A DNA stretch of 25,397 bases from Spirochaetia bacterium UBA6919 (GTDB lineage: Bacteria > Spirochaetota > UBA6919), in the NCBI GenBank assembly GCA_002450905.1, contig DKAT01000059.1, forward strand, positions 1 to 25,397, written 5' to 3'. The position numbers and the translations under genes are program-made. Below are positions 14,576-22,696 of the stretch, one piece after another (position 1 is the first letter of the stretch; each line of letters begins with the position of its first letter). A model generated the notes under the pieces. That model ran no database searches, was not told the origin of the DNA, and was given only the letters and a program-made list of their open reading frames with translations.

Positions 14576-15880
14576 ATGAATCCGTTAGCTCAGCAATTAA
14601 ATGAAATCATTAATAACAAGACTCCATCCATTTATAAGTCCCTATCTAATTTTGGAAAAGAAATCTATTTCCCTAAAGGGATACTTTCCCAATCCCAGGA
14701 AGCCAAAGAAAAGGCACATAAGTACAATGCAACTCTGGGTATAGCTACAGAAAATAATCAGCCTATATATTACCCTTCTATACAGCAACACCTCTCTGAT
14801 GTTAATCCAAAGGATGTATATCCCTATGCTCCAGCGGCTGGTAAACCTGAATTAAGGAAGGAGTGGAATAATAAAATATATAAGGATAATCCAAAATTAG
14901 AGGGAAAGAAAATATCCCTTCCTATCGTCACTTGTGGTATCACTCATGGCTTAAGTCTTGTGGGGGATCTATTTATTTCAAAGGATGATGTCATTCTTAT
15001 GAGCGATAAGTTCTGGGGGAATTATAAACTGATTTATGAAATCGGATACCAGGCTAAGATTAAAACATATCCTCTATTTAATGATCAGGGTGGATTTAAT
15101 ATTACAGAATTTGAAAATGCTGTTAGTCAGGCTGGAAAGGATAGTAAAAAGATAATTATCCTGATGAACTTTCCTAATAATCCTACTGGATATACTCCTA
15201 CCCCAAAAGAAGCGGAACAAATTAAAGATATCATAATTAAGCAGGCGAATAAGTCTTCTGAAATTATATTTATTACTGATGATGCTTACTATAATCTATT
15301 CTATGGAGATTCCATCCGTGATTCATTATTTAGTTATCTTGTAGGACAACATGAGAATATTTTATGTATCAAATTAGATGGTGCTACAAAAGAAGAGTAC
15401 GTATGGGGATTCCGAGTTGGCTTCATCACCTTTGGACTTGGCAATCAGTCAGCTGCGGAGGATGTTTATCCTGCCTTGGAAAAGAAAGTTATGGGGGTAA
15501 TCCGTTCCAAGTTATCTAATGCACCACATCTTTCTCAGACCCTTGTTTTAAAAGCGCTTCAGTCCCCTCAGCATGCTGCAGAAGCAACTTCTAAATATGA
15601 AATCATGAGGGATCGGGCACTCAAAGTACAAAAAGTCTTACAAATCCCTAAATATGACTCTGCATGGTCTGTATATCCCTTCAATTCAGGTTATTTCATG
15701 TGCCTCCAACTTAAAAATGTCAATGCTGAGAAGTTAAGATTGCACCTCTTAGATAAATATGGTGTTGGAGTAATCTCTGTTGATGATAAAGACCTCCGGA
15801 TTGCTTTCTCATGCGTTGATAGTGAGAACATAGAAGAATTATTTGATATTATATTTCAAGGTGTTAAAGACTTAGAATAA
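14576..15880 (+). CDS. PLP-dependent class I/II aminotransferase
   Basis: A 434-residue fold-type I aminotransferase. Recognisable elements are YPYAPAAGKPELRKEW (81-96, substrate and cofactor entry loop), ITHGLSLVGDLF near 122, the NFPNNPTGYTP motif near 198 (Asn contacting PLP), ITDDAYYNLFYG (Asp/Tyr pair with the ring), and DGATKEEYVWGFRVGF with the PLP-binding Lys272. The carboxylate-binding Arg is probably in LRIAFSCVD near 403. An AGGTAGAAAG ribosome site precedes ATG. Likely substrates are aspartate-like or aromatic amino acids, but I cannot decide. The gene stands alone and converges with the cyclase gene, with eight bases between them. Confidence 0.88.
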   Translation: MNPLAQQLNEIINNKTPSIYKSLSNFGKEIYFPKGILSQSQEAKEKAHKYNATLGIATENNQPIYYPSIQQHLSDVNPKDVYPYAPAAGKPELRKEWNNKIYKDNPKLEGKKISLPIVTCGITHGLSLVGDLFISKDDVILMSDKFWGNYKLIYEIGYQAKIKTYPLFNDQGGFNITEFENAVSQAGKDSKKIIILMNFPNNPTGYTPTPKEAEQIKDIIIKQANKSSEIIFITDDAYYNLFYGDSIRDSLFSYLVGQHENILCIKLDGATKEEYVWGFRVGFITFGLGNQSAAEDVYPALEKKVMGVIRSKLSNAPHLSQTLVLKALQSPQHAAEATSKYEIMRDRALKVQKVLQIPKYDSAWSVYPFNSGYFMCLQLKNVNAEKLRLHLLDKYGVGVISVDDKDLRIAFSCVDSENIEELFDIIFQGVKDLE

Positions 15881-15888
15881 TCAAGATA

Positions 15889-16521
15889 TTACATCAGAGA
15901 GTATGAAAATTGATAAGCCCTTTCAATACCTGAGGGCGGATCTTTTAATTCTATAAATTCTTTATTTTTGAAAGATTCAGTATTCTCCTTCACGGCCTGA
16001 GTAACAAGAATTTCCCAGGGCTCAGCAGTGTCTTCCCCTAATTTACTGGCTGAATTCACTTCCTTACCAAAAACATCATCATCACTTATTTTCAAAATAT
16101 TTCCATATCCTAAACCAACACACAATAACACCTTCTCCTCTTCTGATTTATTTTTATTATAATCCCTACAAGACTTTTGCATTTCAATACCAGCCTCCAA
16201 AGCATTATCCACGGTCTTAAATATCACCAATAAACTATCTCCTTCAGATTTAATCAATATCCCATCCCATTTCTCTATAATAGGGAGAAATAACCGCTCG
16301 GATTCATAAATTGTCTGCAAGAAATGAATGATCCCAAACTTCGCAACACCCCTTGAAAACCCAGACAGATCCGTAAACATCACACACCACTTTTCTCCAA
16401 ATAAATCCCATATTCGTTTGTCAATCGATTCCTTATTTGCACCAGGAGATAATCGATCTTCAATTAATTGATCCAGTCTGTTTTTTGAAGCACCTATCAC
16501 AATTGATCTTGAAATTGACAT
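15889..16521 (-). CDS. Stand-alone class III adenylate/guanylate cyclase domain protein
   Basis: A 210-residue soluble protein made of one class III nucleotide cyclase domain after about 40 residues of helical lead. The metal-binding aspartates are Asp51 in MFTDLSGFSR and Asp95 in KSEGDSLLVIF. FGKEVNSASKLGE (151-163) is the transition-state segment, with Asn156 present, but the Arg normally four residues later is Lys160. The substrate-specifying Lys and Asp/Thr are not obvious by eye. No membrane or sensor domain is attached, so it may be regulated by a partner or have reduced activity. An AAGGAGG ribosome site precedes ATG, with a TTGACT-based promoter further up. Loss of the Arg raises the possibility of low or altered catalysis. 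Confidence 0.85.
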   Translation of the reverse strand: MSISRSIVIGASKNRLDQLIEDRLSPGANKESIDKRIWDLFGEKWCVMFTDLSGFSRGVAKFGIIHFLQTIYESERLFLPIIEKWDGILIKSEGDSLLVIFKTVDNALEAGIEMQKSCRDYNKNKSEEEKVLLCVGLGYGNILKISDDDVFGKEVNSASKLGEDTAEPWEILVTQAVKENTESFKNKEFIELKDPPSGIERAYQFSYSLM

Positions 16522-16547
16522 AGTATCCTCCTTAATATATATTTAAT

Positions 16548-16576
16548 AATATCCGAATCAATTGGAAATTAGTCAA
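16548..16576 (-). promoter_or_regulatory. Probable promoter of the cyclase gene
   Basis: Read on the minus strand, TTGACT (16571-16576) is followed after 17 bases by GATATT (16548-16553); TATTAT (16546-16551) at 19 bases is an alternative -10. The predicted leader to the ATG is about 20 bases and includes AAGGAGG. Confidence 0.4.
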
Positions 16577-16732
16577 GATTTTTTAAATACAGTTCAGAAT
16601 TAATCAATACGAACTACATTCTTTGAAACCCTGATAATGATTCAAATTTTGCTAGTTAAAATAATTTTCCAAATCCATAAAGATTTTCGATACCCCAACC
16701 CGAAATCACCACCTGTGATAAAAATATTTTCC

Positions 16733-16762
16733 TTGACACTCAATATAAATTGATAGTAAATT
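16733..16762 (+). promoter_or_regulatory. Probable promoter of a decayed LRR gene
   Basis: TTGACA (16733-16738) is a consensus -35 box, followed by TAGTAA (16754-16759) or TAAATT (16757-16762) at 15 or 18 bases. A GGAGG (16773-16777) lies just downstream, before the disrupted LRR reading frame. A surviving promoter would mean the gene died recently. Confidence 0.4.
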
Positions 16763-16816
16763 CCAATACGATGGAGGATAAGTATAAGTATATGAAGAAC
16801 TATTTTAAAACCCTAA

Positions 16817-16996
16817 CCCATTTCGTCACTCATTACCTTAGAAGAATTAAAACTTTCATATAAACTAGTATCCGATCTCACACCCTTAAAAGGACTTACC
16901 AACTTGCAAACCCTTTAACTTGTTAAAACAAAAGTATCAAAGCAACAGGTTGAAGAACTAAAGAAAGCATTACCAAACTGTACAATAGGTTATTAG
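16817..16996 (+). pseudogene. 3' remnant of an internalin-like leucine-rich-repeat gene
   Basis: Reading from 16817 gives ISSLITLEELKLSY, then VSDLTPLKGLTNLQTL, a TAA stop at 16916-16918, then VSKQQVEELKKALPNCTIGY and a final TAG at 16994-16996. These are two 22-residue repeats and the typical QVEELKKALPNC cap of internalin-like LRR proteins. The in-frame TAA replaces a codon in the last repeat. Upstream the frame closes with TAA at 16814-16816, and a start (ATG 16771 or 16792) exists only in another frame, so at least one frameshift or deletion has also occurred. This repeat class differs from the 23-residue type at 3868-5469. The family reading is confident; any former function is unknown. 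Confidence 0.8.
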
Positions 16997-17033
16997 AATT
17001 GAATTACATAGACTTCTTCACTCCAAAAGTCCC

Positions 17034-17315
17034 TCACCCGAATTTCCCAGTCCCAAAACCCCCATCGGGAATCGGTTCATAGGGTGGGATGATCCCCACG
17101 ACGGTCCACAAATCATCGATCACTATTCCCGAATCCGGTAGAATCCCCTCAGTCAAAGCACTCCTCTGCTCCTGCTGGATTTGGGTCTTGGGATTGCTTG
17201 GTTTGACCTTAATCTTTATGAACATCTTTCCCAGTTTAGTCCTTTGGACAACGTGTTTCCCGATCTTCCCCCACATCACCGGACTGTGATCCACCCCTTC
17301 AAGAATAATCGCCAT
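17034..17315 (-). CDS. Small hypothetical protein with conserved-looking GKIG/KPSNPKTQ motif
   Basis: A 93-residue soluble protein that I do not recognise with confidence. Its first half (HSPVMWGKIGKHVVQRT, then GKMFIKIKVKPSNPKT and QQEQR) looks like a compact conserved motif. It is somewhat like the start of DUF6266-type proteins found near phage-like or repeat genes. The C-terminus is Pro/Gly-rich (PPYEPIPDGGFGTGKFG) and probably disordered. An AAGGAGG ribosome site lies before the ATG, and a 14-base palindrome overlaps the likely promoter. Its base composition is GC-richer than its surroundings, which may mean recent arrival. It lies alone between the LRR remnant and a repeat-bearing gap. 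Confidence 0.7.
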   Translation of the reverse strand: MAIILEGVDHSPVMWGKIGKHVVQRTKLGKMFIKIKVKPSNPKTQIQQEQRSALTEGILPDSGIVIDDLWTVVGIIPPYEPIPDGGFGTGKFG

Positions 17316-17638
17316 ACATAGCCTCCTTATAACTATAATATTATAGATAATCTAACGTCACCCTGAGGCTCTCGAAGGGTCTTGACAGGTCATGGATTCG
17401 AGTGCCTCGCCATGACATGATTCATTCGATAGACAAAGTCGACAGAGCAATTTCAAAATCTTGATACTCTGATAAAATAAATAAACAAAATGGGAATCAA
17501 AATTCTTAGTTCCGATGGTGATTTTTTTTATGACCTTCTCTTCAGTAAGGAGGATGCTATTAAAATAAAAATTGAAGATAGATTATGAAAATGAAAGGAC
17601 TTTTTTTATATGAAAGGTCTGTTATTATTAAATACTGA
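17316..17638. other. Gap with repeats between the small gene and the chemoreceptor
   Basis: No gene is supported. The stretch holds the palindrome 17333-17346, the CCTGAGGCTCTCGAAGGG element (17362-17379) related to 1971-2003, the second copy of the GGAATCAAAA...AGTTCCGAT motif (about 17493-17515) followed by a T8 run, and two CTTTCAT direct repeats near 17594-17621. The T-run after the motif might end plus-strand transcription, but no strong stem is visible. Confidence 0.45.
17333..17346. promoter_or_regulatory. 14-base perfect palindrome at the small-gene promoter
   Basis: CTATAATATTATAG is self-complementary and contains TATAAT on both strands. It sits just upstream of the ribosome site of the 93-residue gene. 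It could be its -10 region, an operator, or simply AT-rich coincidence. Confidence 0.3.
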
Positions 17639-19438
17639 TTAATGATCAGGATTGATGGTTAGCTCTTGAACATCAGATAAGAAATACTCATCTTTCTGCT
17701 GAACTATAAAGTGCTCGATCTTATCCTTCAATTCGTTTAAGACGACATGGTTATTTTTAATCATGTTATCAACTTCCTTTAATGAAAGATTGACTTTTTC
17801 CGACTCCACCATTTGCTGGGATGCAGCAAGATGGATATGACTGCTCAGTCCCTCAACCGTTTGCATAGCCTGATTAATTTGTTCTCCCCCAGTTTGTAAT
17901 CGATGGGTATTCTCCTGAACTTCTCCAGTAATGACTACCAGCTGTTTAATGATTTGGAGCATATTTTGAGTTAATTGAGTTTGATTTTGCATGATAGAAT
18001 ATAATTTCTGACTCATGTTTGTGTTTTTTTGTATATCCACAAGAATTGTATTTAAACCGTTTTCAGCCGTTTTAGCCACATTGACTGTGTTGACAATTTT
18101 TAGTACGATATTTTTAATAAGTGCAGAGATGTTTTTAGCATTGGTACCTGAATTTTCAGCTAATTTTCTAATTTCATCAGCTACTACAGCAAATCCTTTT
18201 CCATAATCCCCTGCATGGGCGGCTTCGATGGCAGCATTCATAGCAAGGAGGTTTGTTTGTTCGGCAATCCCATTGATCACACTAACGATCTCGGCAATCT
18301 CCTGGCTCGATTTTTCAATCTCTTCAATGGCTTCAATCATATTATGAATAGCCTCACCCCCTTCCTGAGCAACTGTGGATAATCCTTTTGAAAGCTCATC
18401 TGCATCTTTAGCGATTTTATTTGCATCGACAATTGATTTTTCCATTTGATGAATGGATAAATTCGTTTTTTCAACTGAATCAGATTGTTTTTCAATACTA
18501 TTAGAAACCTCATTTAAATATCCTATCATCTTTTCAACGGTAGTGGCTGTTTTTTCTACAGATTGATTCTGGTAATCCGCATTATCATTAATCTGTTTTG
18601 TAGATGCCAACATGTTATGAAGTGCTAGTGATGTATTTTCCATGCTTTCCACGAGTCCTTCTGTGGAGACAATGACGTCATGAAATGATAATTTAACGTG
18701 AAAAATAACCTGAGCGACACTCTCCGCCATTTGATTAATACTATGTGCAACAAAACCAATTTCATCTTCTAATTTAGTATCCACTTTCTGAGTGAAGTCT
18801 CCGTGGGTGATTCGATCAATTATTTTGACAATATCTTTCAATTGATCAGCGAGAGATAATTTTACAACAGTGAAAGCAATAATAGCAAAGAGGACACTAG
18901 TAATGAATATAAATATATTTGACCAGATTATATAGGATATTTTTTCTTTTAATAGGGCTTCACGAGACTGCTGGAAGGAGGAAATAAGGTGAATAGAATT
19001 ATATTTATTATCGGCAAATGTTTTATAGGATTTTCCCACACTATCCCACTTTTGATCGATATTCGCTTTGATCCACTGATACCCTTCATTGAAAGTTTTA
19101 ATGATTGATATAGCGATTTTTTCAAGGTCATCAATATCTTTGATATTTGTTGTAGGGGAATATAACTGACGCCAGTTTTGAATAATTTCCTTGTTGAGCT
19201 TCTTAATTTCTGGGATACGGCGATTTGTACCCTCATTACCAATAGCTAAAATTGTTTCATGGATTTGTTTTTCAGATGCTAAAATACTAGAGATGAGGAG
19301 ATTTTGCTTATTTAAATTATCCATAGATTTGATGTTGATATAATTAAATACGAAAGCTATAATGAATAATATTATAAAGATAGTGAAAGTGATAATAGTT
19401 TTTAGGAGGATGGATAATTTATAGATACCTTTAAGCAT
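17639..19438 (-). CDS. Methyl-accepting chemotaxis protein
   Basis: A 599-residue transmembrane chemoreceptor. Membrane helices at about 11-32 and 168-193 bracket a helical periplasmic sensor of about 135 residues (33-167), of four-helix-bundle size. A HAMP linker follows (about 195-245). The long cytoplasmic coiled coil carries the invariant signalling tip INGIAEQTNLLAMNAAIEAA (388-407), followed by AHAGDYGKGFAVVADEIRKLAE. The tip binds CheA and CheW. Glutamine/glutamate-rich stretches on either side are candidate methylation sites. The ligand cannot be predicted. No che genes are adjacent. A rhodanese lipoprotein gene lies 45 bases upstream on the same strand, so the two may share a transcript. 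Confidence 0.93.
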   Translation of the reverse strand: MLKGIYKLSILLKTIITFTIFIILFIIAFVFNYINIKSMDNLNKQNLLISSILASEKQIHETILAIGNEGTNRRIPEIKKLNKEIIQNWRQLYSPTTNIKDIDDLEKIAISIIKTFNEGYQWIKANIDQKWDSVGKSYKTFADNKYNSIHLISSFQQSREALLKEKISYIIWSNIFIFITSVLFAIIAFTVVKLSLADQLKDIVKIIDRITHGDFTQKVDTKLEDEIGFVAHSINQMAESVAQVIFHVKLSFHDVIVSTEGLVESMENTSLALHNMLASTKQINDNADYQNQSVEKTATTVEKMIGYLNEVSNSIEKQSDSVEKTNLSIHQMEKSIVDANKIAKDADELSKGLSTVAQEGGEAIHNMIEAIEEIEKSSQEIAEIVSVINGIAEQTNLLAMNAAIEAAHAGDYGKGFAVVADEIRKLAENSGTNAKNISALIKNIVLKIVNTVNVAKTAENGLNTILVDIQKNTNMSQKLYSIMQNQTQLTQNMLQIIKQLVVITGEVQENTHRLQTGGEQINQAMQTVEGLSSHIHLAASQQMVESEKVNLSLKEVDNMIKNNHVVLNELKDKIEHFIVQQKDEYFLSDVQELTINPDH

Positions 19439-19483
19439 AGCAACCTCTCTGTGATTTATTACTGATGTATTGTAAGTAATAAA

Positions 19484-20305
19484 TTATTTTATTGTAGCCT
19501 GATCTCTTTTCCAAGCCAGCCAACCACCACCAAGACGTTTTACATTCTGATAGCCGTGCTTCTTAAGTAATCTTCCGCCTAAGAGAGTTTGTTTTCCGAC
19601 ATGATCAAAGATAACGATTTCTTTATTTATAGGGATATCTTTTAAATGTTTTTCAATAGTATCAAGAGGGGCATTGAGATGGGTTCCTGAGATGGATCCT
19701 TTTTTGAATTCATCAAGATCTCGGACATCTATGAGGAAGATGTTTTTCTTGATATTGTTTAATTCTTTTGGTGAGACAACAGGTATATCGACTTCGGGAT
19801 ATTTTTCTCCACTGACAGGGAGTTGTTGTTTCTTCCATTCTGGTATACCTTCGTCATAGACAAGGATATTGGTGTACCCCCTTTCAATAGCTTTTTTAGC
19901 CGCTTTAGTGGACTTAGTACATTTTGGTCCATTGCAATAGAAAATGAGGAGGAGAGATTTATCTTTTGGAAGTTTGTCTGATTTAGATATTTTAGATGCG
20001 GGTATGCAAATGGCACTGGGGATGTGGCTATCATTATATTCAATTTCATTTCTTGCATCGATGAGTAAATAATTATCCTTATTAGAATCAATGAACTTTT
20101 TTAGAGTATTTGTACTGATGGTTTTCCATATTTCTTTTTGTGATTGAGATTTGTCAGGAGATTTTGAAAGGATACCTTCATTTAACAGGAAATCAATTTT
20201 CTTATTAAATTGAGTTTTTCTTAAATCGAGATTTAAAGAATTTTCTTTTTGTGAGCAGTGCAGAATGGAAATGATAATTAAGGTGATAACTATAAAATGC
20301 ATCAT
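19484..20305 (-). CDS. Tandem rhodanese-domain lipoprotein
   Basis: A 273-residue protein with a lipoprotein signal (hydrophobic 4-14, ILHC with Cys17) and two rhodanese domains, so it should act in the envelope. Domain 1 (about 66-160) has LLIDARNEIEY, SHIPSAICIP and the active-site loop FYCNGPKCTKS with Cys124 (and Cys129). Domain 2 (about 176-270) has FLIDVRDLDEF and GSISGTHLNAP, but its loop reads FDHVGKQTLLGG without cysteine, so it is probably inactive. The final GGGWLAWK is typical of rhodaneses. Two-domain rhodaneses normally have one active and one inactive half, though usually the C-terminal one is active; here the order is reversed. Sulfur or thiol-transfer substrates are unknown. 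The gene precedes the chemoreceptor by 45 bases. Confidence 0.88.
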   Translation of the reverse strand: MMHFIVITLIIISILHCSQKENSLNLDLRKTQFNKKIDFLLNEGILSKSPDKSQSQKEIWKTISTNTLKKFIDSNKDNYLLIDARNEIEYNDSHIPSAICIPASKISKSDKLPKDKSLLLIFYCNGPKCTKSTKAAKKAIERGYTNILVYDEGIPEWKKQQLPVSGEKYPEVDIPVVSPKELNNIKKNIFLIDVRDLDEFKKGSISGTHLNAPLDTIEKHLKDIPINKEIVIFDHVGKQTLLGGRLLKKHGYQNVKRLGGGWLAWKRDQATIK

Positions 20306-20391
20306 AATATGTGTTATTATTAGGTGTTAATTTTAGTTATAATTGTACGAGTAAAATATAATATATAAAGAAAAAAAAGCAAATTTTAATT

Positions 20392-22017
20392 TCAATACAC
20401 TGTTTCCACGAGGGTTGTAAATAAATAGTCATCCAATATATGATGTCTTGCGAGGAAATGTTTCACCTTGTTTTCTACAGGATATGTTAAGATCAATTGA
20501 TCTTTGTCTATTTGAGCTAATTGGGATTTTTTGAAGGTATCCAATAAATTTCCCTTTGTTAGTTTGACAAGGGATTCTTTGGCAGTCCACAAGCGACAGT
20601 AGTGGTATTCAAGGGGATGGTGGTTTGTGGATTGATGATAATCATGGATGAGATGATCCTCAGTATTATTGATATATTTTGATTTTAATTTCACTAATTT
20701 GTCTGAAATCTTTTCCACATCCACCCCTATTTGGGATGGACTTGCGACGACAAAGATGTATTGATCCTTATGGGATATTGAAAAATACAGATCATCGATG
20801 GGTTCAGATCTTATGAATAAGCTGATGGATCCATCGTGATTTCTTGGAGTATTGATATCCAGAAAGGAAAGATCCTTATTTAATTCTTTGTAATAATTGA
20901 TGATGAGAGATTTGAGTAATACCCTGCCCCCAAGGTATTCCAATTGATTCTTATCCCGCTTGTATTGATGATAATAGATTAATTCTTTGTCATTTAGTGA
21001 TTTTATCATGTTATGTCTGTTTCTCTGGATGAATGATAGTTCCCAGATTCCTGAGTGGGGAAAGAGTTTTGTAAGATTATGAGAGAGGTTTTCGAATTGA
21101 TCTACTTTCTGGATCCGAGATGTAATGAGATCTGTATTTTGATGGCTTTGAAAGTTCAACTGGTGAGTGTATTTTATTTTATCGTAATATTCAATGACTA
21201 ACCCTTCGGTGGTGGTGATGATTAATTGATATTCTGAGTCCTGTGGGTTGTTTGTCAGGGGTATTGCTTTGACGTAGTAGTCCTGATATGATTTCAAACG
21301 ATGATAAAAGTGGATGTTGGTCATGGAATAGGGAATATTGAAACCCCCTTTAAAATGATTTCCCCAGATGGAGGGAAGGTGGTAGGCTGAATCTCTTATA
21401 TACATATCCCCTAACAGGAGATCGTTTGTGGGAATATTATTTTCTTGAGATTTCTTTATTAATCCCAGTGCCCCACTTGATCTGGATATTTGTAAGACAT
21501 GCTCAAGGTGGTTAAAACTCTTTCCCAGTCCCACAAGATGGGGGTAAATCTCATTTTTATCGATAACGATTGAGGAATAATTTATATAGGGATTATTTAG
21601 ATGTTCGTCTGGCTCCAGGGGAATTCTTGAGAGGATAAGTTCAAAATGGACTATATTTTTTTTACGTCGAATGTGGATGGATTTTTTTTCATAATAATAA
21701 TATATGTCTCCCTGGAGGGTGATTTTGTCGTCATTTGTAATTTGATTTGTAAATTGGCAGAATAGGGGGATTGTTTCATCGGATTGGAGGGTGAGAGTTT
21801 GATTATAATCTATTTTATTGATGGTTGTGAGGATGTGGTCTTTAAAGAAGTGATGAGCAGATTCATCAAGGAATTCAAGGTAGAGAACTGCTGGGATGAT
21901 GATCTGATGATTGAAAGCGTGATCTTTTAGTGATGGATATTCTTTTATGGAAATGGTTTTTTGGAAGAGAAGATCATCCTTTGGATTGCCAGAATTATTT
22001 GTCCGTGAGGATTCCAT
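20392..22017 (-). CDS. Fusion of PKS-type dehydratase domain with Sfp-type 4'-phosphopantetheinyl transferase
   Basis: A 541-residue two-part protein. The N-terminal half resembles a polyketide-synthase dehydratase double hotdog. His33 lies in HAFNHQIIIP, fitting the HxxxGxxxxP motif with His in place of Gly, and Asp209 with His213 in DSAYH fits the second Dxxx(Q/H) motif. The C-terminal half (about 320-541) is a phosphopantetheinyl transferase, with FSISHKDQY (412-420), GVDVE with Asp433 and Glu435 (Mg2+ ligands), and WTAKESLVK with Glu481. Such enzymes move phosphopantetheine from CoA to carrier-protein serines. No polyketide or fatty-acid genes are in the window. The ATG lies inside the end of phoB (23-base overlap), so it is translated with the phosphate regulators. 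The dehydratase could be catalytic or only a docking domain. Confidence 0.85.
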   Translation of the reverse strand: MESSRTNNSGNPKDDLLFQKTISIKEYPSLKDHAFNHQIIIPAVLYLEFLDESAHHFFKDHILTTINKIDYNQTLTLQSDETIPLFCQFTNQITNDDKITLQGDIYYYYEKKSIHIRRKKNIVHFELILSRIPLEPDEHLNNPYINYSSIVIDKNEIYPHLVGLGKSFNHLEHVLQISRSSGALGLIKKSQENNIPTNDLLLGDMYIRDSAYHLPSIWGNHFKGGFNIPYSMTNIHFYHRLKSYQDYYVKAIPLTNNPQDSEYQLIITTTEGLVIEYYDKIKYTHQLNFQSHQNTDLITSRIQKVDQFENLSHNLTKLFPHSGIWELSFIQRNRHNMIKSLNDKELIYYHQYKRDKNQLEYLGGRVLLKSLIINYYKELNKDLSFLDINTPRNHDGSISLFIRSEPIDDLYFSISHKDQYIFVVASPSQIGVDVEKISDKLVKLKSKYINNTEDHLIHDYHQSTNHHPLEYHYCRLWTAKESLVKLTKGNLLDTFKKSQLAQIDKDQLILTYPVENKVKHFLARHHILDDYLFTTLVETVY

Positions 22018-22696
22018 AACCCACTCGTGAAAAAGTTGAAATAATATCTTTGTGATCTTTTAATTTCTTGCGGAGTCTTTGAATGTGGACATCCACCGTG
22101 CGTTCTGTGACAAAGGTATCATCGCTCCAGACTCTGTTTATTATTTCGTCCCGTGTGAAATATCTTCCAGGATTTTCGAGAAATAACAGGAGGAGTTGGA
22201 ATTCTGTTTTCGTTAATTTTAATAATTCGCTGTTGAGATATACCATGAAAGAATCTTTCATTAATTTGAGATCTTTGTATACTAATATATTTTCAGAATG
22301 GGTCGAAAGTTGTTCCGGGGCATTTCTTTTGAGGACAGATTTAACACGGAGAATTAATTCTTTGAGGCTGAATGGCTTTGTGATATAGTCATCGCTGCCA
22401 ATTTCCAGTCCCCTGATTCGCTCCTCTTCAGATATTTTTGCTGTTAGAAAGATGATGGGGATATTTTGGAATCGCGGATCGGTTCTTAATTTTCGGCAGA
22501 CATCAAATCCATTGATCCCTTCCATCATGATATCCAGTATAATTAAATCGGGGATTTCATCCGAATTGATCAGAGTATTGATTAATTGATTTCCTGATGT
22601 AAATTCTTTGGTTACGTAACCCTCTCTGGAGAGATTAATCGTCAGGATTTGGAGGATATCTTCTTCATCATCCACTAAATATATTTTATTCGACAT
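21995..22696 (-). CDS. phoB: Phosphate-regulon response regulator, OmpR/PhoB type
   Basis: A 233-residue response regulator from the ATG at 22696. The receiver domain (1-120) has acidic-pocket Asp9/Asp10, phospho-acceptor Asp55 in LIILDIMM, Thr85 and Lys107 (ITKPFS). The winged-helix DNA-binding domain (about 135-233) has LTKTEFQLLLLF and the recognition region TVDVHIQRLRKKL. A longer in-frame extension to 22819 only adds phoR-overlapping, non-conserved sequence. GGAAGAAGAAGAAT before this ATG is a good ribosome site. The gene overlaps the end of phoR by 11 bases and the next gene by 23, so the three are probably translationally coupled. Phosphorylated PhoB would bind Pho boxes upstream of phosphate-starvation genes. 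Confidence 0.9.
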   Translation of the reverse strand: MSNKIYLVDDEEDILQILTINLSREGYVTKEFTSGNQLINTLINSDEIPDLIILDIMMEGINGFDVCRKLRTDPRFQNIPIIFLTAKISEEERIRGLEIGSDDYITKPFSLKELILRVKSVLKRNAPEQLSTHSENILVYKDLKLMKDSFMVYLNSELLKLTKTEFQLLLLFLENPGRYFTRDEIINRVWSDDTFVTERTVDVHIQRLRKKLKDHKDIISTFSRVGYGILTDK

